Positions 1-12,516 of a stretch of DNA of 64,000 nucleotides are shown in pieces. This DNA is from Agrocybe praecox (Eukaryota; Basidiomycota; Agaricomycetes; Agaricales; Agrocybaceae): the NCBI GenBank assembly GCA_964017145.1, contig OZ024844.1, positions 3,100,001-3,164,000 of the forward strand. The letters run 5' to 3'. Position numbers and translations under genes: made by a program. The notes under the pieces were generated by a model, which was not told the DNA's origin, made no database searches, and saw nothing but the letters and a program-made list of their open reading frames with translations. The stretch's first letter is position 1. Each line of letters begins with the position of its first letter.

Positions 1-996
1 TGATTCTGGATAAGAATGAGAAAACGACGATGTAAGGAGACAAAAATCTAGCAAGTTTGAGTGTCACGATTCAGACGTACCTCCATAATATTTCACGGCG
101 AATAAATTAAGGAAACTAGAAGATTTCCCGAGGGTTGAGGTTGAGGACTACTTCGGTCCGTAAAAAAAATAAAAATCTTACCAGTACATGACAAGTAAGA
201 AGCCTATCACAGCAGCTGTGGGTATCTTGTCTGTCCAGAATTGCAAAACAACATTGAAAGCCACAATTTCAAATGGTATAAGTGCAGCTTCGAACACAAA
301 AAAATTAACACCGGCACAGAATCCCAGAGCAGGGTCAACAAATCTGTCGGCGTATCGTATCTGTTATTGAGGGAGTGAGGTTAAACAAGAAATACGACGC
401 ATATTTTGCGTACAAACGGTGATGATATGGGAATCCAGGTGACCATCTCGGCTTTTAAAAAGAATTGGCACAGAGTAAATATAGAATACTGGGGAGATGA
501 TAGCATGTAAAACTTACAGAGGCAATTGTTAACCGCCAGTATGAAGGAACACCATATCGTAAAGGCAAGGAATAAACCTGCTGAAAATCCGTCCAAAATC
601 AATGGCCCAACATATAACGAACGGAATAATTCACAACTTACCTGGGCCTCCTTTAGTCAACCCCGAACCTATCTGCACGAAAAGGGCCGTTCCGATGGTT
701 CCTATAGTCAATGTTATTCTTCAGTGATATTACGAGGGTGTTTGAACCTACCTCCGATTCCAATGAGCTGAATATGTCGATTCTACACAATCAATGAGCC
801 TTCATTGTCCTGACCCCGATGAAAGTGAGGACAATACCTTGAGATTTCGGCGTGTCCGATCGAAACCATGGGTATCATCCGAAGCCAGAGCATCGTCCAA
901 TGACTTTGCATCCATTTGGACACCAATGTCGGGTTTCTCCTTATTGGATCGTATCGAACTCGCGGCGCTCGCATTGCCTAATTGCATGTTGCTCAT
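1..996 (-). CDS. Amino-acid permease (YAT/AAT family), 5' part, runs off the left edge
   Basis: The N-terminal part of a plasma-membrane amino-acid/H+ symporter. Eight exons fit: 838-996, 752-782, 702 side at 642-701, 518-580, 414-451, 182-360, 81-115 and the first bases at 1-5. The joined frame reads the family signatures in order: NLKNRHIQLIGIGG, then GTIGTALFVQIGSG in the first helix, then GGPAGLFLAFTIW, EMVTWIPISSPFIRYADRF and VDPALGF, and later FEIVAFNVVLQFWTD and NLFAVKYYG. A cytosolic leader of about 55 residues precedes the first helix. This is the typical spacing of fungal permeases of the GAP1/DIP5 type; substrate cannot be told. The start is the first ATG; a second ATG lies three codons on. 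Exons are very short here (31-179 nt). The remaining helices and the C-terminus lie outside the window. Confidence 0.9.
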
Positions 997-1631
997 TGAG
1001 GAGCGTTTGATGGGTCTTAAGGATCCTCAAGAGTAATTTTGATGCAGGCAGAAAAATGTCGTCAGAGTGTAAAAGAAAGGAAAGGAGGCTCTTCCTCAGG
1101 GGCGGGGTTCTGCTTGGCGTCCGGGAAAAGAGGTTAAATGTTTTGGCAGGTCCAAGTATTATTACTCCCCTTCCACCTGGTTTTCCTTTGGTACGCTTCA
1201 TTTTGGCGATGAGATGAGAGATATGGCGTGCTCTACGGACATATTGCGTGTGGAGAGGGGTGGAGCTAAAATAACCTCGGTCACCGGCTTTCGAGAATTC
1301 AAGCGGCTTTTTGCCAGAGCAATGATTTGTACGTGGTCTGAGTAGTAGTATAAAGCATTTGTATCATGATTGTTCCTATTCAAGGTAATACTCGACCTGC
1401 TATTTGCGGTTGTTCCAACTTTCTCACAAACAATCAGGGAAATCTCTTGTGTGATCTTGACGGCATACTATACGTAGTAATAGTAGGGTTTACGCGAGGA
1501 TATCCTTATATATAACTCATTTTATTCTTGAAACGGATATTACGAAAAGTCGAAGATACAGTACACAAAAAAGAAATGGTATATAAATCAAAGACACTTG
1601 CCAGTCCATCGTCCACGAACGAAAGTCAAAA
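997..1631. other. Intergenic: permease upstream region and phosducin-like gene 3' region
   Basis: No gene is supported. Open frames on the minus strand (around 941-1201 and 1198-1383) lack family-like composition and probably lie in the 5' leader or promoter of the permease. AT-rich stretches occur near 1440-1520. Confidence 0.5.
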
Positions 1632-2850
1632 TCATGATATTATGTCCTCATCGTCACTCCACATGAGGTCGAAGTCTTCGTCGTCACTAGGCAATCCAAG
1701 ATTGTCTCTTCCAGTAGATACTTGAGGAAGGATATTATATCTATGTCGAATGACGGCTCAGAATATAAATCTCAGAAGTTTTGGCTTAAACATACTTGTC
1801 AAGGAATTCTTCTAGACCTGCTTCCCCTGCTTCCCAGTCCACGCGTACCCAATTGTGTACGAGTTCGCCATTGCGATATACAAGCATCGTTGGCAGCATA
1901 TCCAAGTCGACGTCTTCGTCGCTCTGGTCTTCTTCGTCTCGATATTCTTCGTCTTTATCGTCATAGGCGTACGGGTCGTCATCGTCATCATCTTCCCGGA
2001 GGCTTGACAAACGCGAAGGGGCTTTACTACTCGAAGAGCCTAGGGAAGCAAACCCTAACGCAGAAGCCTTTGCTCGCAGAAACTTGGTATCGGGATAAGA
2101 GCGTGCAAGCCGAGCGAGAGTATCGTCAACGTTATAACAACGCTCTAGCGACTATGATATATGTTAATTAGGTAGAATTAGGAGGAAAGTAGAATATCAC
2201 GCACTGAATCATAGAGGTGTACCACAACCCAAACACCCAGATCCTCCTTCTCAACAGCAGAAACGTAGCCTTTGACGCCCACTTCGCGCAAATGACCAAA
2301 TCTGCCTTCCCGTTTCTGGCCAAACACGTCCCGCTTTTCCCGTACCTTCGCAATCTCCCTAGAGACCAGATCATCCACCTTTTCACCTCTCATGGCTTTC
2401 TCTCGCTCTTCTTCCAAAAATGTTTTCCCCCCTAAGCTACTCGCTTCCATCTTCGCCCTCAGCTCTTCTGCCTCTCGGGCTCGTTTCTCTCGCAGAATTT
2501 CATTGGCTTCATCTCGATCTCGGATGACACCTTTAACCCCTGTACGACCAGGACCCATGCCTATTGACTCTGCCTGGCCTTCCTTCTGTTTTTGGAATCT
2601 TACTGCATCACGTCTTGCAGTATCCGCATCGTAGTCAAGGCCCTTTTCGTCGTATTTGGCAGCTTCAGCATCGAGTTCTTCGTCGTGCCATCCGTGGTCT
2701 ACGTCAGGGGACGCAGATCGTGTCGGTGAAGATGAGCGCTCAGGCCCATTGAAGAGCTCTCCAGATAGGACTAGCGCTTCTATATCTGCATACTAAACAA
2801 ATATAGTTGATTGTAAAGGATATTGGAACCAATGGTTGGAGACTTGCCAT
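1632..2850 (-). CDS. Phosducin-like protein (PhLP1-type Gbeta chaperone)
   Basis: Predicted cofactor of the CCT chaperonin that folds G-protein beta subunits and delivers them to gamma subunits in the cytosol. Exons 2848-2850, 2205-2792, 1796-2151 and 1632-1740 give 351 residues. The thioredoxin-like domain is clear: VVVHLYDSSLERC, then DTKFLRAKAS, then DLDMLPTMLVYRNGELV and HNWVRVDWEAGEAGLEEFL. The N-terminal helix carries MGPGRTGVKGVIRDR, characteristic of PhLP1 in fungi, and an acidic run of six Asp sits between the conserved blocks. The C-terminus ends in an acidic SDDEDFDLMW tail. The first exon appears to be the ATG alone, followed by a GC-AG intron (donor gcaagt), giving an N-terminus MYADIEALVLSGELF. 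A different upstream start exon cannot be excluded. Confidence 0.88.
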
Positions 2851-3320
2851 TATTCAAAATCGTCGCTTTAAGATCCGGGATAAGATAAAGAGGATCGTAG
2901 GGTATATGCTCAGTGTATTCGTTTGAAGAGATGGTGTAGATTTAGACTGCCCTTTGGCGCTATAGATCATGATGGTTTGTCAGAAATTGATTCGAATTCA
3001 ACCATGGCATATGCCAAATAATAAGGGAACCATAGCAGTTTACAATACCTTCAGTTTCCTGTCCAAGGAACAGACCCGCTGTAATAGCGTTGTTCAAACT
3101 TTGTTGAGGGTTGGAGATAGTTGTGTCGGGATGATGCTTGGATGATGCAAGAAAGTAACTTCAGGTTTGTCCCATTTGGATCAGTCACTCACGTGCACCT
3201 CTAGATTAGATCAGTCTATTAATAGCGGATCATAAGGGTAAATATAAATAGTAATCGAGGGCTCGAAAAAAGGTCTTAAAACGCTTAATGACATAGGTAC
3301 ATCCAGGATTGTTCACTAAT
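2851..3320. other. Intergenic between phosducin-like and Sac genes
   Basis: Contains the upstream region of the phosducin-like gene and the 3' flank of the Sac-domain gene. No open frame with recognisable protein character was found on either strand. Confidence 0.5.
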
Positions 3321-6300
3321 TTAGCCTCCTAGCCAGAGTAAACGCTTTACACCGTACTCCATCTTAGCATATACGCTAGTCATTCTCTGTGCCTCCGCAA
3401 GACTAACGACGTCTTGCTCTCTGACAAAATCGTGTTCTTCATTCCCGTCAACAGTCGCCTCTCTCCCCCCACCAACGTCCAGGCATCCTCTTTGAATGTA
3501 GTTCACAATAACATCCACTGCTTCTCTGCAGGTAGCCGCATTTTGCAAATCTTGGTCTTCATATCCCCCGTCTGACTCTGAAGCCCTGGAACGTGCTGTT
3601 GAAGTATTATAACTAGACCCTCGTCTCGCATGCGCCCTTCCCGGGTCGATGGGGAGTACTTTGAATGCGGCAAAGTTGAATTTCCCATGTTCCTGCCCTG
3701 AAGACTCCTTGCCTGCACCTCCCGAAGTACTAATGCCGAAGGCATTACCGTTCAGGATATTCGACAACGCGTTTCCACCTGGGGTAGAGCCGGACAGTGT
3801 AGAGCTCCTCCGAATTCCAGTCCTAATCTTCATTGGCCCGATAGTGAACCCAGGCGACGCCGGGGGCGTTTGTACTTCTGTCCCTTGGGACGATTCTAGT
3901 TCTAGACCAGGGCTGACGCTATTCCTCACAGAATAACTCGTAACCCTCGACTCTTGACTGGAGGACAACCAAGTTATCACAAAACCAGCATTTTCTTCTG
4001 GGTCACGACTGGATTCTTCCAGTGGAGAAATGATGTATGCACCTGTGATTACAAGATATGAATCGATGAGAATCCATTTTTGTATAATCTTCCCGACCTT
4101 TAGTGATGCTGATGATATCCCCCAAGGGGACACGGGTATATAATTTCACCTTCTCTAGGGTATAATCATAGCTCTGCCAAGGGACGAAAATATTTAACCA
4201 TATGTTTTGTCCTCTGAGACAAGCGACTTACCACAACATACAGAGCTTTCGCAGACTTGAAATACAAGTTTGAACATCCATCGCCACAAATGACTTTTAG
4301 AGATGACTTACTAATAAGAGCACCTTCTCTTCAAATCCTCCTCCAAGGCTTCCTCCTGTTGAAATCCTCACTGGAATCTTCACGCCCAATTCTTCCGGAG
4401 AGAATAATGTCCATCCATTTAATAGTCTCTCTCCTTCTGGCAATACTCGAGCTACAGCCTCCCCGACGGTCTCCTGGCGTATTTTTGAAAGCCTTATCAA
4501 GTCTCGTGGGTCCGTGGCCTTTAGTTTCAACAAGAACTCAGAGAAGACGGAGATCGTTCGATTTCCTAGCATATAGTCGATTACAGCTTGACTGAACCAG
4601 TCGCTGAATGTAGATGTGTACATCCTAGAAATACGTATGAATATTGCATTGTCCTGCCAGAGCCAATCGATTGATGACAACTCGCCTTGCCAGTGAATTG
4701 ACGCCATCGTTTAACATTCCAGTCAAGTCACGCTTTCCAGTTCTGCGACCAATTTCATTAGTGAAATAGAAAAGGCTCCCACTGCCTTATGAATACCTCG
4801 TAAAATCGCCCTATAATGTTGAGAGAATATTTCACTTGAGTAATCACGGATATGAGTTTCTATCAATACACGAACCTTCAGAGCTGACGTTCCAGCACTG
4901 GTAGTGATAAACTTCACGTCAATGATATTTTCTTTTGTCCGAGGTGATATACGCACTAAGCTCGACTAATGGCATCGCCATTATTTGCCCAGACTAAATA
5001 ACAGGCCTTGAGAACAAAACAATTGCTACAGAACAATAAATTTACCATCATTGAAAGCTAAGTCAGCATCTGTTCTTCCAGTTGTGGAAGGGTTGAGTAG
5101 CGCAACTGCGCCTAACTGTTTGTTTAATACATATCTGGCGAAAGCAGACTACACATAACCGGAGATTATGACACTGCGGACATAGGTCAGAAGAAAATAT
5201 GACAAACCTGAACGACATTTGTCCGATCCAAGCAGTCTATGCAGTTGACCCGGAACACTCCCTTCTGCTGGGAGAATATAACGTTGTCTGATACCCAGAA
5301 GTATCTATCGTATAGGCATTAAATTTTACATCAGTTCATTCGTCAAAGGCCACAGCGTACCCTTGGGCTTCAAAAGTCCGTTCCATACTCTCAATTAGGT
5401 TTGAAATGTTTTCATATCTGGAATTTGCGCTTAGAAAAATAGTTATAGATTGACAAAGAGAACATCACTGACTTCATGCCTTTAGTTTCCTTGTGGAAAT
5501 CATATTCGCAGTAATGGGCATCTTTTATGGCAAGTTCATGCATAGAATCTCTGTACGCTTGTGTTATAGCGCCTTCTTTCCCACTTTGTTCAGCAAGGTT
5601 TACAGCAGTCTACCAGAGTGTAAGCGTCACACAAAAAAAAGAGAAGAGTAAACCTACATGAGGTCCATAGGCGGGAATAGTCTTCATGAAGTGTTTCTTC
5701 AACGCCTCCATATTTTGTGGATGCGTCCTATCAGGGGACAATAGAGGAGGTGGTTTCAAGCCGTGTCCAGTTTGTGTCCAGAATAGTGGAACTAATAAAA
5801 AAGAAGAAAATCAGGACATCCAGTTTCTTCCTCGAGTAAAAGAAATAGATGCATACTTGAGCCTCTAATCTGGACATAGGCAAAGATATTCTCTTTCCCT
5901 TCCCGCTATCAATGCTCGCATCGTAAGTTAACCAGGAGGGACTCATTAATAGCAGGAATTAACCTCAACCCGCATTATTGTTTCCGTTTCAACAAAGTTT
6001 GCCACATGTGCTGCATCGTCAATTCCGCGGCGTTGATATCTCAGACCAGGCCGGTGCCTCGACCTCCGTGAAATAATGATGTAGTCGACGTCCACATCTT
6101 CATCAGCATTGAATGGGTCTGATGGGATTCCGAAGCGCGTCATTTGACAATATCCCTGCATGATGGGCAGAATATATGAATGAAGCTACGCAAAACAAAA
6201 ACAATAAGAACTTCAATTACAGAAGCATAAATAACATCATACGCACGCCAGCATCAATAAATGGTTTTGACATCCATTCGTTCCACCAAAATTGTTTATC

Positions 6301-7895
6301 CACGCGTCTCCAGAGCGGCAGCGTGTGATTAGGCTCAACCAAAGCAGATATCTTTCCATCCGTCGGACTCGGAGGCATGTTTGTGTCATTTTCTGGGCTA
6401 GGTAATGCACCCAGACCGGCCAGTAAGTCGTGCTGCTTTTGTGACTTGAGGACTTGCTCTTGTTTATGTTGAAGCGAACGGGTAATATCTGTTTCCCAAT
6501 TTATTCTTTGTGATCGTTCCACTACACATTGACAGAACCATACCAAAGTTGTAGGCAAAATACATGCCGCCTTTCGTGTACTCCCTGATGCATTCCCGAA
6601 CTACCTTCGTTTCCATTTCCGAGTGTTTTTCTTCAATAGTGACCGGGGGTGGGGCTGTTGACGCCAGGATCGTTTCGATAACTTCAGGATGTTCCTTTCC
6701 CGTGTTCATCAATTTATCGAGCAGTTGCTGCTCTTCGTTCAGCGACATCGGTTCAGGGATGGGTGGGAAATGAAGATCAATCGGAGACGGACTCGTCCTC
6801 TTGGAAAGCCTGCTCCAAAAGGATAATCGAGATGCAAGGGTTTGGAAAACAGGTGTCGTAGAGGCAGAAGCCTCAGAATCCAAACTAGAAATATCAGATC
6901 CAGCAATAGACTGTGCAGATGATGGTCGTTGAATGGAATTCCCTATTTCCTTGTTGACAGTAAGATTTGACAGGAATTGGACTCTCGGAGCTCCCCTTCG
7001 AGTAGTGGATTGTTCTGCTCCTTCATCAGACGACTTGAGTAAAGGCTGCTCATCTTCTACATCGGAGCTGATATCCCCTGGATGTGCTTCTTGTGCAGTA
7101 CCCCTCTGAATCAGAGAGGGCCGGGTCTGGCTCACATTACGGGCAGCAAGAGTATTCAAGGCCATCCTTGCACGATCTTCGACCAGAGGCACTTCAGTGA
7201 CACCCTTGACTCCATAAACCGCGTGCAGAGGGTCAAGGACTTGAATAAACCGGTCCTTCAGATTAGCATACACATCTGTACGACTACTACAAGAAACACT
7301 CACCATCCCCAACCTCGGTGCGTGAAGTGATAACCAAAAGGTAGGAACCTGCACATGAAGCCAATCACCAATCAATTCTCCCATGTGCTTTAAACAGCAA
7401 ATTATGAAAAAACGCACAAGAGAACAACTCCAATATCCCAACGATACCATACACAACGACCGCGTCTTTCCAATCCAGTACTTCGTGATCTGCCTCCGTC
7501 TCCGAAGCACGGGCACCTTCCGTCGTCGTCGCTGTCGTTGCTGAATCAATTTCTTCGATCTTCGTATCCTTTCCCCAGGATATCCGGACATGCGCCACGG
7601 GCTGGGAGTAGGGCTCCTCACCGGTATGCGGCCGAATTAGCAGTCCATCCTTGGTAGGTAGCAGCGATAGATGACCATGAGGACACGGATGCGGTACAGG
7701 CGGCAGAAGGTTCTTCAGTGGTAGCCCAGGATAAGGGTGTTTCTGATTACTCTGATGAGGAGCTGCCGACAACGAACGAGCCTTTGAGGGTTCGGTCGGT
7801 TGGGTGCTATTATTGACGGCAGAGGAATCCGTACTAAGTTTCAACACCGTTGGAAGTACAAAAGGCTTTGAAGCCTTCTCGAAGAATTTCTTCAT
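3321..7895 (-). CDS. Sac-domain phosphoinositide phosphatase with hSac2-like domain
   Basis: Removes phosphate from phosphoinositides on cytosolic membrane faces. Nineteen exons (7418-7895, 7304-7348, 6544-7239, 6247-6488, 5964-6185, 5857-5905, 5658-5791, 5473-5609, 5361-5429, 5208-5304, 5046-5148, 4957-4993, 4876-4897, 4797-4810, 4686-4742, 4312-4624, 4232-4255, 4098-4173, 3321-4042) join in frame to 1178 residues. Early Sac signature: [19 protein letters not shown]. Then [20 protein letters not shown] and VANFVETE, and the catalytic CX5R motif [12 protein letters not shown] near residue 711. After DYMLGNRT comes an hSac2-type segment ending [14 protein letters not shown] and [14 protein letters not shown] near 930-960, then a low-complexity tail. 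A long Ser-rich insert lies around residues 230-330. This matches the INPP5F/Sac2-like fungal group rather than yeast Sac1, since no C-terminal membrane helices are seen. The intron after 4686 uses a GC donor. Confidence 0.92.
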
Positions 7896-8522
7896 GAATG
7901 ACGGACGATGTTAAAGGTCGGAGCGAGAAAAAGAGTTGCATATATCTCTCTCCACCTTGTTGCTATTGCTATTATCGTCGTCGACTCTCAGCTCTGACGT
8001 CTGTACTTCCATTTACGGCTACTTCAGGCGTCCCTGACAAATAAGCTTAGCCCGTGATTTCAATCGTCAACGATCCATCAATTTCAAATAGATAAGATAG
8101 ATAATAAAACGACACAAGAAGGCAGGCAGCACACGACAAGCGAATCTGCAAACTAGAAAAAAAGTATATAGGTCGTGACACAGGGAGACGGGGGGTCGGT
8201 AAAAAACAAACGTTGATACAGTGGATAAGGAAAGCGCAAAATATTTGCTAAATACCCTAGACACGAAACAACAAATTCGATACACGTACGGGCAAAAAAG
8301 AGAGGGCAAAACACAGAAACGGGTCATCGAAAATAGATAAGACAAATCGAGAAGACAGATGACGGTACGGATATCGCAAAAATCGAGGCATGGCAAAAAA
8401 GAAACAGTCCATCGAATCAGCGTTGACAAAGAAAAAGATTAGGGATACAAGAGTGATTTCTTTTTTTGGTTTTTTTTCTTGCGCGTTTTTTTCTCTTTCT
8501 TCTAAAATTTCAACCATGCTTA
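7896..8522. other. Intergenic: Sac gene promoter and transcription-factor 3' region
   Basis: No gene seen. Near 8457-8510 the plus strand is strongly T-rich, so the transcription-factor mRNA (minus strand) would have an A-rich 3' untranslated region directly after its stop codon. Confidence 0.5.
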
Positions 8523-11500
8523 TTATGCTGGGGGACGTTCCGATTGCTGCTGCTGAGCGGGTTGCTGGAACCCTCCTGAAGGATTGATCCTGGAGAAGAA
8601 AGTATCCCACTGGCCTAAAGATAAAATTCAGCAAAGACTTCTCCAGGAAGGGAAATAATTTTAAAAAGGACGCACCCCAATCAAACATTCCACCAGGGAT
8701 ACCCTCCAAGAATCCATTATCCGCCATCTGGTAACTAGCCAGATTATTACCATTCTGTGCCCCATCCAAGAGGTTCATGACCTGAACATTTCCAGACGTA
8801 TTCTGCGCCTGCATGTTCATCGCCGGGTTGACGTTGGCATAATGTCCTCCTCTATTCAATGGCGTGAGGTTGACGAGAGGCGCAGCGTTGGAGCCAGACG
8901 CCACCATCCCTTGCTCATTGTGATTGTGCGTTTCTGCAGAAGGAGGAGAGCGCATTGCAGATACAGACATCCAACCACCAACACGACGATTTCCATAATG
9001 CATATCCACATCATCATGAGCCGACGACGAAGGTTGTATATATCGAGTGTTCCCATTCATATTGTTGTCGTTGTTCGAGTTAATATTCGTATTTTTCACA
9101 TTCGAGTTTGATGGCAAGGCGACAGGCGCAAACGGAGAGGGCGAAGATAAATCATAGGCGCGAGCACGGTCATTATAGTTCGCAGCGGGAAGAGAAATAG
9201 ACGTGCCCGCAGCTGGGGTTGCCACTAGCGACGCCACCTCACCTTCAGAATCTCCAGCAGCATCTTCCTCCGACGACCCACTAATGACAGTTCCCTCAGG
9301 AACGTCTTTGAATGCTCCTGCCTTGCTTCCGTGCGCAATGAACACCCCTCCTCCAGGGCGCGTCGGGTCTTTCTTGTAGTCCAGCATAACTGGAGGCTTC
9401 ACTTTGACACCGCCCGTGGGATTAAGCGCCGCTGTTTCCATCGGCGGTTGAGGATCTTGCGTTGCCTCATAGAGCAGAGCAATAATCTCCGCCGTCTACA
9501 TAGAAAAATACAAGCATCAGTATAAAATGCACAATTTCGTTATTTCGTAAGATGAGAAATAAAACCGGCCTTGCGTCTTGCCGACATATGGTCAGGCGAT
9601 ATCGAACCCTCCCACCTTCGCACACAGTCACGCAACTTGCGTAAAGATGCCTGAGCCTCTTCATCTTTGCGCCTAATGCAGGTATGATACTATCGATAAA
9701 CCAAAAATATCTCTGTCAGCTATCTCGCTTATTTCTGGGGTAAGAAAAAAATGATGTCAAGATGACTAAATACCTGAACTAGAGCGCAGGACGTGGCAGC
9801 GTATGCGACCAACAACCAGACGTCGTACACCTTCTCGTTGGCGTCGAGCCAGTCGATAGACTCGGATGTCATCTTTACCAATACTGTCCATTGCTCCACC
9901 GTCAAGCCGAACTTTAGATGAGCTGGGCAGGTGTAGCTGATGCGCATAAACACACGCCAGAACATCATGCAGACACACGAGTACAGCAGGTGAAGAAGAC
10001 CTAAGAGTAATTAAAACATTAACACTGTCAACTTCTGTGATACACGAAGATGAATAGAAGAACTTCGTACCAGCTGGACGGGGTGTTTGTGGTCCTCGGA
10101 ATTGCAGTTGCTCGGGTAAACCATCCTTCCATCGCTGCATATCCGCTAGCAGCTCGTAGAGAATTTCGTCCGTCATGAATGTTAAACCCGAAGGACTGGT
10201 GACAGAGAGTCAGAAGGACAGAAGCTAGGTGAATCAGAAGTTGGAAACAGACCTATAGATGCTCTTTTGGACGCGACCCAAAATAATGCTCAGTCGAACA
10301 AGCTCATCCATATAAAGATCAGTGGAGTCTCCAGAAGATGGAAGACGGGCATCACAGTCTTGTATGTCGATCATGTACGGGTGCCCGTACGCAATGCTTG
10401 CCCTAGTGAAAGGTGAGACAAATTTGTAATAGTGGTAGTAATGACAATGATTACCATCTATCACAAATAAGGCAAGCACCCCAGAGGCGACGCCTCAATT
10501 CGATGTTTTGCTTTACAGACTCTGCACGGTGCAGACCCAAGTCCTGCGCCTATACAGAAATATTGATTAGCGCCAAAGGAAGCTAAGGAAAATTTCCGGA
10601 ATGTACCATTCTGATAGCAGTTCCCAATCGGATCCAGAGTGCCGACAAGGCATTGGGCACGAATTGTGAATGACAGTCACCAGTCATGCACAAGATGAGG
10701 AGGGCTTGGACATTGACGATGCTCGCAGTAGACAAGACATCTTCGGCCTTGATTATGCTATTTACGGCATAGCGAATGGAATCGAAAACTTTCTGAGGAA
10801 CTTCGCGCCTGGCTGCGGCGACTAGGCACATGGCGTAAACCAAGATTGGCGGCGGGTTTGAAGTGGCCAAAAATTCTGCTTCTGTGACAACAGGCAGGAT
10901 AGGCGCAACATCGGCGAAGTAGGCGTTTAATAGACCCTCGATTACACTCGGCTCGATATGCAGATCCAACTGCTTCTGATGAGCGGGGTTTTGATCGTCA
11001 GTCGCAGGCTTCTGAACCTGAATGAGGCCATCACCGGACTTGGTGACTTCGAAAGTGTGGTGGTAGCGCATATCATAGTTTTCATAGACCCGGGGATTGA
11101 TGGTAGCTTGAGAGTGCAAGAGATGGGCAGGATAGGTGGGCCCTACGACGTCATGTAAGGAAGAAAGTACGATTGGTTAAGAATGACATACCGAAAACAC
11201 CAATGTCGCGTTTAGCAACATCAGAAGGACCTGCCTTTGAGGAGTCTGTAGCGTTGGCCTTTTCTTTTTCGGCGGCTTCTTCTTCGAGTTTCTTCTTTTT
11301 GAAACGTGTCTCGGTTATTGGGAGGAAGAAGGTACATTCGAAACCGTATTGCTTGCAATGCTGACAGATAGGTGGTTCCTAGAGGAAAAGGTTTAATCGA
11401 TAGGCATATTGGGGGGGGGAAACGCGTCACATACAGAATCAGTGATAACATCGCAACGAATTTTTCGTGCACGACACGAATCGCAAGCGCGTTGCTGTGG

Positions 11501-12267
11501 GGAAACATTGTCAGATATTTTTTTCACAAAAGGAGAAAAAAAACTCCCACCGTCTTTGTGCGCTTTTTGAGATCAATCTGGGCCTGGGCCTGAGCTTGCT
11601 GAGCTGTCTGACGAGGATTATCGCTGCCTGACGCGGCAGTCTCATCATCTGAAGCTCGATCCGTAGCCTTTCCTCGGCCGCCCTCTGACTTGCGCTTGCG
11701 TTTTCCGCCCGTGCTCGGGATGGTGACTGGGGATTCTGCGTGGGGTGCGTCTGGAGGCATCCCCTGTCTAGGCGGGTACATGAGCATCTGGGGGGCATAC
11801 TGGGGTGGTGGGGGATATCCATAGTGCGAATACGGGTTTGGATGCATGGGATATGGATACGGCTGAGGCTGTGGATGGCCTGGCATGGGGGGTGCGCCTG
11901 GATTCATGGGCTGACCATGCTGGGGGGGATGCTGTGGATGCTGTCCATAGGGAGGGCCGTTGTAGTTTGGATTCATCATGTATGGAGGCCCTGGGTATGG
12001 GGGGTAGACGGGGCCTCTTGGAGGAGAATAAGATTGAACCTGTGGGGGTGCTGTAGGAGAAACATGATGAACAAGAAGAAAAAGGAGAAAGAGGATCGAC
12101 TGACATTGGACCTGCTGCTCGTCCTTCTTGTCGGCGGGGCGCTTTCGCTGCCGGGGCTTCCTGGTAGAAGACGGCTTCACTGATGTCTGAATCGGAGTCG
12201 GCGGGAGCGGCTGGGGCGGCACTGGTGGGTTAGCAGGGGGACTTGTGTCGCCGGGAGGAGAAGGCAT
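8523..12267 (-). CDS. Zn2Cys6 transcription factor with fungal-specific regulatory domain
   Basis: Nuclear DNA-binding regulator; target unknown. Twelve exons (12112-12267, 11551-12039, 11435-11494, 11192-11378, 10607-11142, 10455-10549, 10253-10402, 10071-10195, 9774-10000, 9570-9689, 8676-9495, 8523-8614) give 1018 residues. The binuclear cluster reads RACDSCRARKIRCD then ICQHCKQYGFEC (cysteines about 219-250), interrupted by an intron. It is followed by a basic linker and the middle homology region (about 300-660) with PAHLLHSQATINPRVYENYD and DAYFADVAPILPVV-like text, actually LLNAYFADVAPILPVVTEA. Residues 60-150 are a Pro/Tyr/His-rich low-complexity segment and the C-terminal 250 residues are Asn/Ser/Gly-rich. 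The layout resembles XlnR-type regulators, but assignment to that group is a guess. The start is the first ATG; the frame is open further upstream without ATG. The intron below 9570 seems to have a GC donor. Confidence 0.9.
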
Positions 12268-12516
12268 CCCGGGGTTATATGTAAGATTTTTTCGGTGGAG
12301 GAGATTGTGACTCGAGTAAGGATGCTTAGTCAAAAAGCCAATCTCTCCTCACTGCGCGCTACAACTGTGACAGCAAGCAAGCCGCTTCTTCCAACCACTC
12401 TTTCAAGCGCCGCTTCAATTCCCTTCCCGCGAACATACATCGGCTAATGTCATTTTCCCCGCATCCTTCGGGTATTCACCACAAGTGGGTCTCGTACGTA
12501 CGTACGCACAAGTAAA

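Noticed and set aside
941..1201. Minus-strand open frame of 86 codons upstream of the permease
   Set aside because: Composition is low in typical protein features, it overlaps the permease start in another frame, and it lies where a 5' leader is expected.
1722..2635. Several plus-strand open frames of 70-150 codons
   Set aside because: They are antisense to the phosducin-like exons, whose spliced frame is far better supported.
11740..12183. Plus-strand frame of 147 codons rich in Trp, Gly and Arg
   Set aside because: It mirrors the Pro-rich coding segment of the transcription factor on the other strand.
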